Assembly (NCBI RefSeq): GCF_026210795.1
Contig: NC_089438.1
Span: forward strand, 372,001 to 436,000
DNA: 64,000 nt
Reading direction: 5' to 3'
Origin: Rhizophagus irregularis
Taxonomy: Eukaryota > Glomeromycota > Glomeromycetes > Glomerales > Glomeraceae
The notes beneath the pieces are model-generated. The model ran no database searches, was not told the origin of the DNA, and saw only the letters and a program-made list of their open reading frames with translations. Of the stretch, positions 53,057 to 64,000 are shown one piece after another (position 1 is the stretch's first letter; every line of letters begins with the position of its first letter). Position numbers and translations under genes: made by a program.

Positions 53057-53240
53057 TTTGCTCGTTAGAATAAGTGATAAAATACCGAGAAGTTTGTCTC
53101 TTTTAAACACGTAAATGCTTTAATTTATTAACTCATTACCGTGAGAATTTTTGAATCTTAAAATGGGAATTTCATTATGTACTTGTGATGATCCATCAAA
53201 ATAGGAAACAATGAATCATTATCATGAGAATTTTAACTTT
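53057..53240 (-). promoter_or_regulatory. Conserved upstream region of E2-like copy 4
   Basis: Read on -, it has 'GATTCATTGTTTCC', then 'AAAGCATTTACGTG' about 60 bases before the ATG, in the same order as upstream of copies 1 and 2. Conservation of a non-coding block across copies suggests shared expression control. Confidence 0.5.
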
Positions 53241-54568
53241 TATAGCAAGTATCATTTTTGTACTGCTTTATTTATTTTAGTTGTTTCCAAAATATTAAAT
53301 CTTTTACGCCTAGGATTGCTGAATTGCACAAATGTGTTTGTTTATGAACTACCTCAAAATGCAATTTTTCCATATATATGATCATTACTATATTGTAACA
53401 TTATTTGTTAGAAACTGATTCAATGACTTGAAAATATTACTAGTTAATATGTATATACTGTATAAATTAGCTTGAATCAATCAAAAAGTGAAAATGAAAG
53501 TTGAAGAATAGAATGACTTTATTCTTGACGACTTTTGGAGAATTTTTAAATTTTTTGAAATTTTTTAAAAAATTTGATACTTTTATTAAATTATGAAATA
53601 TGAAGTTATGGTTAATATTGACTTTAGATGATATTATTATTCCATTTCATGTTTAATAAATTGAGGGAGAATGTCATGTGATAATCACGTCATTCGATTT
53701 TTGGAACGGCAGAAATATTTATTTTTTTTTAATCTAAAATAGCTTTTATTTCTCGTGTAATGTACAGTACAAAAGGTAAAAATTTTTTTCTATCTTTGAC
53801 CAATTAACATTAATATGGAATATTTTAAACTATGCTTTTTTTCATTAAAATCTTTTTACATGCGCAGATTGTGCAGTTAGTAGTAGTTAATTTCAAATTC
53901 TCAAATTAGGTAATTTTTATTTCATAATTCTAATTTTTTTTTTTAAGTTAAAGAACTAAATAAAAAATTTTTTGTTTAAAAAAGGTTTATTATTACGGCA
54001 GGATAGTTTGACAGTGAATTTATTTAATATTTTTATGAGATATTAATACATAATATTTAATTGTCGGTTGATTAGATCATTCTAGTATCATGCTGATCCT
54101 GATATTTTTTTGTTAATGGCTAAATATCAAATATATTTACATTTATATGGGCTATATATTAATCATTATTTTAATAAGTTTTTAGAATCAAAACATCAGT
54201 ACAGGCCTCTTTATTCATATATTATTTATTAAATTATCATCCATCTGACGCGATGTTTCAAATAAAGTTATTTGTGACGCTGTAACTAAAATTATATGTG
54301 ATCTATAATAAAATGAGAAGCTATAAAGCGAGATTGTTAAGATATAAAACGAAAATAAAATAATATACATCCTAACTGCTGTACGATACTGACTGTAATA
54401 ATTTGAAAATTCATACAATAATTATAAGAATTTAATATTTTCACTATTTTCTTATTAGTTAATATAGGAAAAAATTCCTATAGATTTATTTAAAATAACA
54501 GGATGAAATGTTTAAGCTAAAATACAATCTTCGTTCATTTTTTAATTATTTTTTTTCTAACAAACGAA
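53241..54568. other. AT-rich spacer
   Basis: No gene was recognised. A 67-codon frame on - at 54215 is not supported by composition or similarity. Confidence 0.4.
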
Positions 54569-54592
54569 ATTGCGCTTAAAAGAATTAGCAAA
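54569..54592 (+). pseudogene. Solo relic of E2-like exon 1 (copy 5)
   Basis: The 24 bases ATTGCGCTTAAAAGAATTAG plus CAAA match exon 1 of copy 3 (MALKRINK), with ATG changed to ATT and the GT donor lost. The preceding 'TTTTTTTTCTAACAAACGAA' is also like the E2 5' UTRs. No other E2 exon follows. Confidence 0.6.
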
Positions 54593-55604
54593 ATGTGGAC
54601 ATTGACCAAATGGATTTTGTATAAAATACTAATGGACAATGTCATTTTTATATTTCAGGTTTACAAAGATTTTGCTCACAATTTATTTCATTATCGTAAA
54701 TTAATTACAAGCAATTAACTATATTAAATTCTTTTAATTATGAACTACTGTATATTGTACTGAATATAATTACAAAATCCATGTGTTAATTTTATATGGC
54801 ACTATAATAATATATATCATAGGAAAAAATCATATTGTAGCGAAATTTATAGTTGAATATATTTAAATTTTATTTTTTAACCAATATACTCCTAATTGTG
54901 TAACCAAATATAAATCTAATTTGATTTCCCCTTTTTTTTCAATCGCTACTGATAAAATTTTCTTTTTAAGTTTATTTTTCAAAATTTTCTCATGATTTTA
55001 TAGACCTTTTAAAACAAACTATACACTTGCAAAGTCATAAACGTGATATCTACCCGGTAAGAGTTGGTTTTCGAGTTATAAGTTTCAGAAATTTCCTTTA
55101 ATTTCTTTTTATGCAAAATTTGTCTTGAAAGTTATACTTTTAAATAAAAATTTTACTTTTTTTATTGAATTATATAGAGCTAAACAAGTGCTAATTGACA
55201 AATTTTTTATTTACACTTTAATAGATTTAAGTTTTATTGAATAAACTAAACATTTCATATAATTTATACTTTTAATAATATTATGTATATTTTATTGGTT
55301 ATAACTATAGTCATATTAGACCGAGATAATCTTAAAGTATTAGTACAAGTTTTGTTTGTTCTTTTGGATATTAAAATTATTTAAATTAAGTCACAGGAAA
55401 TGATCTAGATAATATATTCTAAAATTATACTTTTCTTTCGTTCAAAATTAATCACGTGATATGAAAACGATTACCTGATGAAAATTAGGGTCGCACTAAA
55501 TTAAAAACAGATGATGATATTACCAGTTAAAATAATTTCTCTGATACTTCATTAAATATTATTTTAAATAAATTAATATATATATATAAAGTATTGATAA
55601 AATA
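54593..55604. other. AT-rich spacer
   Basis: No gene, RNA or repeat was recognised. It contains the presumed 3' UTR of kinase 5. Confidence 0.4.
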
Positions 55605-57328
55605 TTAAAGAATAACCGATTCATCTAAATCAAAATCTTCTGAAACTATAAATAAATTAATATTAATATTAATAAAATATTAACTTATTAATTAATAAAT
55701 TACAAATAAATATAATTACTTACATATTATTGATTGAATAATATCTATTAAAAAACAGAGTTATTAGTAATGCAACCCTTTTTTTGCTATCAAAGTAAAT
55801 TAAATTAAATTACCTGAATTTACTGGTTCTGGAAGATTTTTGAAATTTAAAAGTCTACTAGTATATATTGCTTGTGGATGTGTTTGAATGTTTTCAGATT
55901 TTTTTTCACTTATCCTGTTTAATTTGGTTACATCATCATATTTATTCATTTGAGAATAAATAGCAATATTATCATATCCATAACTAACCCACTTATTTAA
56001 TGCTTGATATAATTCTTTAGCAGTTGGTCTATTTTCTACTTTAGCATCCCAACATTTAGTAATCAAATCTGCAAGTAATTTTGGTGTATATTTAAAAATA
56101 TTTGGTCTAAGTCCTTTGCATATTTTAATAGCTAAAGCATGATTATGAGGAATATTGTTATAAGGAATTTCTTCAGATATATATTCATTGATCATTATTC
56201 CAAATGAATAAATATCAGATGCTTTTGTATAATGATATCCACGTAAAAGTTCTGGTGCCATATAAGGCAATACTCCATAAATTCCTTCTTTTTTAACTGA
56301 TTGTTCTTCATTATTTACTGGTTGACACATTCCTAAATCACTTATATTTGGATAACCACCGGAACCATATAATATATTGCCTGAATGAAAGTTTTTATGA
56401 ACTTTTCCAGCATTATGAATATCTAGAAGTCCACTTGCAATATCTCTTAGTTCATAAATTTTTGAATAATAATTTGTTTCATTATTCAGATAGTAATTCC
56501 TCAAATTTCCATCTTCACAATATTCTAATACCATTATATAATCTTTGGTAACCGGATTTTGTGTTATTCCATAACATTGAATAACATCATAAAGATAAAT
56601 TTGTAGATGAGATTTAATCTAATGAAGGATTATAGGAAAAAGTTTTAATAAATATATAAATATAAATAAGATTAAAGCAAATAAATTACATTACTTATTA
56701 TAATTACCTCATCTAAAAAATCTGTACTTATATGAGAAGAGTTATTCAAACTTTTTAATGCAACTTTTACATTACTAATCCTTTCCCATTTTTGACCTTC
56801 AATATCCCAATAAAGAATAAAACCTTTGGCCCAATTTGCCGAATAAACTTTGCCAAATCCACCTCTGGTTATATAAGTGACATTTTTAATATTTTCAAAA
56901 GGTATCCATTCAAGATATTTTTTATGATGCACAGCATTAAGTTGTGATTGTTGTATAAACTCATCAATATCTTCATTTCCACTAGTCCAATTTTTAAAGT
57001 TATTTTTTGACCTACCAGCATTACAAGATTGACACCAATATTCTCCTGTTCCAGGTACATTACATTCTCCACATATTCCATACAATCGTTTTCTTTTTTT
57101 TAAGTCATTTATACAAACTACTTTTCTAGCTGGCTCTTCCATAGAATCTATGGTAGAAATTGTAACATGTTCCTTTTATAATAGATAATTAAAAAAAATT
57201 CTATTATTATATTTAAAAAAATAATACTGTTTTTAATAATGATGAAATGAACTATTTTTTACCTGATAGCTATATTTTGATTCTCCGAATTTCTTCCATA
57301 AACTTTTAAGATTTTCTTTAGAATTCAT
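55605..57328 (-). CDS. TKL-type pseudokinase candidate (kinase 5)
   Basis: Five exons on - (57263-57328, 56708-57172, 55814-56618, 55724-55744, 55605-55645) sum to 1398 bases, 465 residues. Seen: 'MNSKENLKSLWKK' start, 'CGECNVPGTGEYWCQSC', 'FKNWTSGNEDIDEFIQ', Gly loop 'RGGFGKVY', 'VALKSL' lysine, DLG, 'MAPELLRG', 'CWDAKVENRPT'. The catalytic loop reads 'HKNFHSGN', so the base Asp (253) is Asn. That change normally abolishes phosphotransfer while ATP binding may persist. Frame and splice sites are intact, which favours a retained pseudokinase over a dead gene. The tail has the 21-base micro-exon but a shorter end ('SEDFDLDESVIL') than kinase 4. The first exon is placed by analogy with the paralogs. 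Confidence 0.85.
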
Positions 57329-58135
57329 TTTTTTTGATATTTCTGTACGATTTAGGTTTTATATATATGGATGGCAATCTACTTATTAAGTTCGAAATAA
57401 CAGATAATATTTATACTTTAATATATGAAGCGTAAAAATATAAAAAAAAAAGCGGATAAATTTATTCGCTTGTACAACATGTGTAACATTGAATTAATAT
57501 TGATCGGCAATAAATGAAATTCTTTTTTGTTCAAGATAGAGTTACAATGTGCCAATCTTCAATATGGTTGCTCAAAAAGAAGTAAAAATCAAATCTTTGC
57601 TTCTTTCACGTTGACCAATTTTAATGATTATACGGCGATCATTTTAATAAATTACGTGTCCAAGAATTAACGGGATAAAGATGAATATTTTATAAGTTCT
57701 CAAGAACAATCAACATAAAATATACCTTAAAATATTTATATAAAGAATATCTTATCCAGTTATTAAAAATTTTAATCATTTATTAAATAATAAATTTAAC
57801 AAAATAACTTTTTAATAAATTATCGTTATATATATATAGTGTATTTAAAATATAAATTAGATTAGTAAAAATTTTCATTAAAATAAGCAATGCTCAATGT
57901 TTTGACATAAATTACTAAAGTAATAGTACTATTAACGCTCAAAGTTTCGTGGCTTCATAAATTAGTTTTTCGTTATAAACCTTATTTATTTATATACTAT
58001 TTCTAATATTTATTTGAAAGACAGAAACTCTGGCTCTAACGAATAATTTTAAGTGGGTTTTGAAAGACAAATGCTGAGTTTTTTTTTCCTTACAACGAAG
58101 TTAAAAAAAATGATCCTCGTTTTTTTGCCATATAC
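57329..58135. other. Upstream region of kinase 5
   Basis: AT-rich presumed promoter followed by spacer. No similarity to the upstream DNA of kinases 3 and 4 was obvious by eye. Confidence 0.35.
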
Positions 58136-58149
58136 ATATGGCGTACCGT

Positions 58150-58255
58150 ACAATTCAAAAACATGTTGTAAAAACAACAAGTCACTTATTGTAAAACAAC
58201 ATGCCACTTGTTATAAAACAACATGTCTCTTGTTGTTTTTCATGTCGATCGTACA
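58150..58255. repeat. Short tandem ACAACATG..CTTGTT repeats
   Basis: 'AAAACAACATGCCACTTGTT' recurs about three times in a row with variations. The units are internally palindromic (CAACAAGT/ACTTGTTG) and are bracketed by 'CGTAC' motifs in opposite orientations. Probably a small foldback element; non-coding. Confidence 0.6.
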
Positions 58256-58739
58256 ATGATTTCCATTATGGAAATCAAATCCTTTTGGATTCCATTTATA
58301 GCGTCTTACTGATTATCTGGGGTTTAAAACATATCCCGACTTAAATAACAATTATATTTAACAGTCACTGGTAATGTCTCATGCAGATCATTTTCATATT
58401 AAAATTATTTTGTGTAACATTGAGCAAATTATAATTAAATGCTAAATTCCAATATACTATATTTATACAAGTTAAAAAATTAATAGATTATCGTGTGTTC
58501 TATCAATTTCTATCCTTATTTTCTGATCTTTAATAACAATTTTTTTTTTTATAATTCACAAAAAACTCCCCTTAAAAACGCACTTTTTTCAAGATTAAAG
58601 TTGAAGTATAAAAAAATATGCAGTTTTAAAAGCAAAAATATATGTAATTTTCTAAGCTTGTAATGGAGGTTATTTGGGTAGGTTTTACATAAAATACGAA
58701 AAAATAGAAAAATTACATTATTTCTTAATATTATTAAAC

Positions 58740-59450
58740 TTTTGGAGCGTAATTTCTCCATTTTGGTTCTAAGTAAATCGTCTTTGTAAATTAAGTGAAT
58801 ATTGTTCAGAAAGATCAAAACTACCTAAATCTCAAATTTTGTAAGTTTATTAATAATACTGGCGTAACTGCTTTAATTTTTATAATTAAACTAACTTTAA
58901 ATTTCGTTCAGCAACTTCAGAGCGTAATTTCGGCACTTTTGACCTAAGTAAATCGACTTTGTAAATTAAGTGGAAAATGTTCGGTAAGATCGAAAATACT
59001 TGTATTTTAATTTTTATGAATTTTTAGTTAATATCCATAACGTAACTGTCATTATTCGTAACAGTACTAATTTTCGATCTTTAAATTTTTTTGCACCCGA
59101 TCAACAACTTCAGAGCGTATTTTTGGCACTTTTGATCTAAGTAAATCGTCTTATTAAATTAAGTGAAAATTGTTCAGCATTGTCGAATCTACTCACATCT
59201 TAATTATCATGAATTTTTGATTGATGCTTATGGCGTAATTAGTGTTTATATTTTATACACCTGATCTGAAACATCAGAGCGTAATTTCGGCACTTTGGCT
59301 CTAAGTAAATCGACTTTGTAAATTAAGTAAAAAATGTTCAGCAATGTCAAAAATATTTGTATTTCAAATTTTATGAATTTTTGATTAATACTCATGGCGC
59401 AATTGTCATTGTTCATAATAGTACTAATTTTCGATCTTTTATTTTTTTAA
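58740..59450. repeat. Tandem array of ~165-195 bp units (four copies)
   Basis: The landmark 'AGCGTAATTTCGGCACTTT' followed by 'CTAAGTAAATCGACTTTGTA' starts near 58745, 58920, 59115 and 59277. Each unit continues with 'AATTAAGTGAAAATTGTTCA' and 'ATGAATTTTTGATTAATACT'-like sequence. Units are diverged by point changes and indels. No open frame spans the array. Confidence 0.85.
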
Positions 59451-59789
59451 AGATTATGTGAATATTTTTTTAATAAAATTGTAGAAGTGGTCAATAAGTT
59501 TAAAATTTTTTTTTTAATTAAACTGATTATATTGATGTGATATATAACCTAAATTTTTTCATTTTACCTAAATTTAGGCCGGCATTATGAATCTGGCCAG
59601 AATTAACAAAATTTTGGCCAAAATTATGAATTATTGATTTGCAAATTTATCCCGATTTAATTAATTTTGGCCAACTTTAATTATATACATATATTGTATA
59701 CTTAAAGAGGATATTGTACCACAAAATTTTTTTTACCAACTTTTAGTGAAAAAAATTTGCCTTCTTTTTTTTGTTACATTTCCAGTAAC

Positions 59790-60640
59790 TGTTAATAATA
59801 TGCAAAAAAATCATTGATAATTTTTTCTTTATAGAAAATTTATTAGAGAATTTTTTAATAGGGAAGGTTTTTTTTGATAGATAATTTTGCTAGAAAATTT
59901 TTTAACGGGAAGATTTTTTTTTTTTGATAAAGTATTTCATTAAAGAATTATTTTTTAATAGGAAGGAGCTTTTTTTGATAAAGAATTTCTTTTGAGAATT
60001 TTTTTTAATACTAGGTGAAAATATTTTTGGTGGAGAATTTCGTTAGAGAATAGGTTTTGATAGATTATTTCATTAGAAATTTTTTAACGTAGAGATTTTT
60101 TTTGATATAGAATTTCGGTAAAGAATTTTTTTTCATAAAGAAAATAATTATTGTTTGTTATACTAAGGCCAGGCAAAAAAAAAATTTAGATTCTCATGAC
60201 CTGGCCGGGTCAGTTTTTCGAAAAATGGAATTTTTTTTTTATAGTAAAAAATTTTTATCACGTAATTTTAAGTTTTTGACTAATGTGCGTAAAAAATTTT
60301 GCATATGAAAAAATTTTACATATATAATAAAAAAATGCCAGCCAACCGGGTCATTTTTAAAATTTTATGTCACGAGAATCTAAAAACTTTTTTTGCCCGG
60401 CCTAATAGGAGGGAAGTTTTTTTTTGATATAGAAATTCTTTTGAGAATTTTTTTTAATAGGTAAGAATTTTTTTCTTTAATAGAGGAATTTTTTTGACAA
60501 TTTTGTTGGTTGAAAGGTTTTTTTATAAGTGAGTCTTTTTTTGATGAAGAATTTCGTTTAAAAGTCCTTTAATAGAAAATTTTATTGTAAATAATTTTTT
60601 TAAATAAGAGTATTGAGAATTTTGGCTTGAAATTTTTTTT
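59790..60640. repeat. Degenerate T-rich repeats ('GAATTTTTTAATAGGGAAG')
   Basis: A motif 'TAGAGAATTTTTTAATAGG', then 'TTTTTTTGATA', recurs roughly every 50 bases with strong variation on both sides of a MITE at 60164-60403. Low-complexity, non-coding DNA. Confidence 0.65.
60164..60403. mobile_element. MITE with TAAGGCC / GGCCTAA termini
   Basis: The left end 'TAAGGCCAGGCAAAAAAA' and right end 'TTTTTTTGCCCGGCCTAA' are inverted. They are followed inward by 'TTAGATTCTC'/'GAGAATCTAA' and 'CCGGGTCA'/'TGACC'-type inverted segments. It splits the T-rich repeat tract. TA flanks are present; exact boundaries are uncertain by a few bases. Confidence 0.7.
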
Positions 60641-60949
60641 TTTAATAAGAATTTCGTTAGAAATTTTTTTTTATAAAATTTTTTTTTTAATTTGTTTTTC
60701 ATATTTCGTTTTTCACCAATTTTATTCCATATTTTTTTAGATATTTAGTTCTTTCGGTTCTACAATCAATAAAGGTATGTTTTTTATTTTTTATTTATTT
60801 TTTTTATTTCATTTCTATCTTATATTTAGTTTCTTACTAACTTCATTTTATTTTTACTTTATGGTTTTATTTTTTACTTGGTTTCCTATCATTACCCAAC
60901 CTCCTATCATGATCATTTTTATTTTTTGTATTACTTTTCATTATTCTAT

Positions 60950-61200
60950 CCTTTCGTCTCCCATTATTTTCTATTACATCTTTTATTTTCCATTATCTCT
61001 TTTTCTCTCCTGTTTACTTCCCATCATTTCCTTTTGTCTCTCATCACTCTTTTTCATCTTCCCATCACTTCTTTTCGTCTCCCATCATACCTTTTTACCT
61101 CCCATCACTCCTCATCGTCTCCCATTACTTCTTTTCATCTCTCATCACTCCTTTTCATCTCCTATCACTTCTCTTCATCTCCCGTCACTCCTCTTCCCAA
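60950..61200. repeat. Pyrimidine-rich minisatellite
   Basis: Imperfect ~18-base units of the type 'CTCCCATCACTTCTTTTCGT' repeat about a dozen times. The whole tract is almost free of G. The 174- and 112-codon frames across it are products of low complexity, not genes. Confidence 0.8.
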
Positions 61201-61504
61201 AATTAATAATAATTAATTATCTAAGATTTTTAGATCTTTCTTTCCACACTAAAATTAAATATAAGAATTTTTTCCTGAATAATTATCTATCTTTTTATTA
61301 AATAATCATAATCACAATTGTCCAAGACCTTTTTTTTGTACTAACATACAATTACGAAAGATTTTTATAATAATCTAAATCTATGATAATTAAAAAATTG
61401 TCATATTTAGATTACCCCATATAAATAATTTGAATTGTGTAACATTGAAAAGTGTGATATTCTTGCGTCTTGTATTTATCATATCATAATTAACTGACAA
61501 TAAC

Positions 61505-62290
61505 TAGTGCTCCGAATGATACGAGTCGACCCGGGTTAATTTGACCCGACTTGACTTTTAAATCAGGTCGGTACTAACGATTTTTAATGACCCATGACCC
61601 GCATGACCCGCATGACCCAACCCGCCGGGTCGGGTTATAAATTTCCTTGACTCGGGTTTGACCCGGGTTTGACCTGGATTGACCCGGATGTTTTTAATTC
61701 TAGCAAAATTATAATTTTGGCCAAAATTAAGCCAAGAATTAGTTTTAACAAATATTAACATAGCTTAATCAGAAAAATAAAAAAATTAACCTTTGGCTTT
61801 TGAGAATAATATTTTTCTGATAGCTTTAGAATTCCAATTTATCTTTGATTTGAATATCTGCTAATTATTTTGCCTAATTCTTTGACTTTTATTATATTAA
61901 ACCAGGTTCAAAATTCGTATTTTTAATTTTATTTTATTTAATTAGTCTAGAAGAAAATAAGAGCTAGTGTTACATGTTTTGTAAAACCATTCATGATACA
62001 AATTTTAGGTGGCTACTAGTGGTTAATCACTAAGTTGCCTTTTTTCCAAATAAAAAAAAATTAATTTTGTTATTATTATAAGAAAATCTCACATAAAATA
62101 AGTTAGTACCCATTTTACTTAAATGTTCGGGTCTAACCCAGGTTACATGAGTTAAATTATACTCGGTCGAGTCAAGGGTCAGGTTACGAAAATATGAGAC
62201 TTGAATAAATATGAGCCTTATATTTTTTTATTCAGATCGGGTCAAATATTTCCTCAAAACCCGACCCGACTTGACCCGGTAGGAGCACTA
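61505..62290. mobile_element. 786 bp hAT-type MITE with 8-bp target duplication
   Basis: The termini are TAGTGCTCC (left) and GGAGCACTA (right). They are flanked by perfect 8-bp direct repeats ACAATAAC (61497-61504 and 62291-62298). An 8-bp duplication and a TAGTG-type end are hallmarks of the hAT superfamily. The subterminal regions carry many copies of 'GACCCG' in both orientations ('GACCCGCATGACCCGCATGA' and 'ACCCGACCCGACTTGACCCG'), probable transposase-binding repeats. The interior is AT-rich and non-coding. Whether the hAT relic at 50-52 kb belongs to the same family cannot be told. Confidence 0.9.
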
Positions 62291-62298
62291 ACAATAAC

Positions 62299-63850
62299 CA
62301 ATCTTCATTTCCGGTTAATTAAAATTTTAACTGATTAACACTAACAAAACAAAATATAATTTTCTTAATAATTATATTTTATTTGCAGTCCTGATCTCTT
62401 AGTCATCATGGCTAACCATTTCCATAATAATAATTTTTTTTTATTTTTCAATTTTTACTGTAGAGACTTGATGTTTAGTAAGAATTTTTTAGTCAATAAA
62501 TTTGTGTGGAAATTTTTTTTAGTAAGATTGTTCTTAATTATATGGATATATAACAATATTAATAATTTTGTAATTAAATCTATTTGATAAATCTATATAA
62601 ATAAAAAATTTGTCTGACATTTGGATTAGTCTCCATAACTTGAAATCCCATGCCATATAATTAAAATCCATGACATGCCTCTGCCTGATCTATTTATGGT
62701 CAAGAATTATTCAATCTATATGAACTAATCCAATTTCAGTTAATGAAATTTTACCTGAATTTTTTTTTGATTATTAATTTTTTGTCCAATTTTTTTTTAA
62801 AAAAAAAGAAACCCGTTTTTTAATTTTTAATTTTTTTTTAAATTGAAATTTTTTTTTATATTACTGTAAATAATCCTATTGTTTCAGTCTTTTATGACTG
62901 ATTCTTTTTATATTATTTTTTTGGGCCAAAATATTGTTCTTTATTTACAGAATTTTTTTTGGTACTTATTTTTTTTCAAATTCCCTTTTTTGGAAATTTC
63001 CCTTTTTTAAACTGTTTTCTCTCTTTATCCTCAAATTTTTTTATTTTTTTTCTTTTTCCTTCAATTTTTTATTATTATTAAATAAAGAAATAAAATATTA
63101 TATTAAATATATTTACAAAATTATTATTTTTTAAAAAAAATCAATATATAGTAGGAAAATTGACTGACGTTAATAGAAAGATTATTAAGATTTTTCAATT
63201 AAATTAAATGCTGGATAAATAGTTTGAAGAAATTGTTAATTTAATAATAGATTATTATAACTAAATCCATATCTGAAATTCTCTAAATAAACACCAAATT
63301 TTTAAATAAAGATTTTAATTCAAATGATATAGTTAAATTAATAATTTATTGAGTAAAAAGAATAATAATAAATGAAATGAACAGATTCTAATACATTTAA
63401 TTGTTCAAATATTTTCCTAAGTTGCTTGGTTATAAGTTTAAGATTGATGTAATATAAAATAAATTATAAAATTTATAATTAATTAATAAAATATTTATAA
63501 CATTGTTTTTTACTTCAAATCACCGGGGGTGATCATCACCGTTGGCCAGAATTGTCAAATTTTACCGGCACTATATTTTTTTAATGCTGGTCGATCGTCA
63601 TAATTTCAGTCACCGGTGATCTGATAGTTAGAAAAATTCTATAATATTAAAGTTTTTTTTAAAATTTCATTCTATACTCAAACATCAAATCATATATTAT
63701 TATAAATATAATTTATATCATTAACTGTTAATACATATTATTTTGTTATTTTTTGTTAATAATTATTACCATATTAAATATCTAATTATAAACAAAAAAC
63801 TACTATAACCATTTTTAATTTACTTAGTATTACATTATAATACTTTCTAT
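62299..63850. other. AT-rich spacer
   Basis: No gene was recognised. At 63522-63625 an inverted motif 'TCACCGG..CCGGTGA' with an inner palindrome 'GGTGATCATCACC' suggests a small foldback. Frames near 62934 are Phe/Leu-rich artefacts of T runs. Confidence 0.4.
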
Positions 63851-63852
63851 TT

Positions 63853-64000
63853 AAACAAACTCATTGGTTCCAGTGCAAAGCAACAGGTAACTGCTAGTAA
63901 TTAAAAAAGAATAATACAATTCATTCTGCTTTAGAATTTTTTTTTTTAAGAAAGAAAAAAAATATGTCATCAGCAGTATCTGTATTATGTCAAGTCAAAT
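63853..64000 (+). other. Possible kinase-type upstream block and start of a gene cut by the window end
   Basis: 'TGCAAAGCAACAGGTAACTG' at about 63877 resembles the 'TGCAACGAAACAAGTTACAG' block upstream of the kinase units. An ATG at 63964 opens a frame 'MSSAVSVLCQVK' that runs off the edge. Too short to identify. Confidence 0.25.

Noticed and set aside
60777-61301. Open frames of 174 and 112 codons
   Set aside because: They lie in a nearly G-free pyrimidine minisatellite, and two overlapping frames are open for the same compositional reason.
61558-61761. 67-codon frame on - with 'GHAGHAG' pattern
   Set aside because: It is a translation of the GACCCGCAT repeats inside the hAT-type MITE.

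Overview
The window looks like nuclear DNA of an arbuscular mycorrhizal fungus (Glomeromycotina, Rhizophagus/Glomus type). The basis is the very high A+T content, short GT..AG introns of roughly 50-120 bases, and the gene families. These are tyrosine-kinase-like (TKL) kinases with an N-terminal CxxC..CxxC segment followed by an 'NWTSGN' signature, BTB-BACK-TLDc proteins, a DUF3684/sacsin-like ATPase, and many TIR transposon fragments. All three families are known to be expanded in Rhizophagus. No database search was possible; species assignment is inference.

Layout. 0.4-3.5 kb: two tandem E2-like (UBC4/5 fold) genes on +, the first a pseudogene. 4.1-10.8 kb: two TKL kinase genes on - (one broken, one intact) around a pogo-like MITE. 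11-12.3 kb: two related MITEs. 13.5-17.1 kb: an inverted pair of BTB-BACK-TLDc genes, one a relic and one intact, with a foldback element between them. 20.3-23.9 kb: a tandem array of ~0.67 kb units. 24.8-26.2 kb: a second broken BTB gene. 27.3-31.9 kb: an intact 12-exon HSP90-type ATPase / DUF3684 gene on -. 33.6-34.4 kb: a third E2-like gene. 34.8-35.1 kb: a cluster of DNA hairpins. 35.9-49.2 kb: a kinase relic and two directly repeated kinase genes, with a 6.9 kb long-TIR element between the repeats that itself contains a 5'-truncated LINE and a small MITE. 50.1-52.1 kb: a decayed hAT transposase. 52.2-53.1 kb: a fourth E2-like gene on -. 54.57 kb: a lone relic of E2 exon 1. 55.6-57.3 kb: a fifth kinase gene, a predicted pseudokinase. 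58-62.3 kb: tandem repeats and MITEs, including a 786 bp hAT-type MITE.

The most interesting observation is that all four recognisable E2 paralogs keep the UBC fold and the HPN motif but have lost the catalytic cysteine (position 85). The replacement is Gly (GGC) or Asp (GAC), codons one base apart. Three of the four have intact spliced reading frames of 150, 151 and 153 residues. This points to an expressed, expanded family of catalytically dead E2 proteins rather than random decay. The kinases show a parallel range from intact (HRD or HKD) to predicted dead (HKN, HKY). A working hypothesis is that the locus holds fast-evolving signalling and ubiquitin-adaptor genes (TKL kinases, dead E2s, BTB adaptors) multiplied by local duplication in transposon-rich DNA. 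No operon-like organisation is implied.

Exon models were built by hand from paralog comparison and splice motifs. For every gene called intact, the exon lengths sum to a multiple of three with no internal stop.
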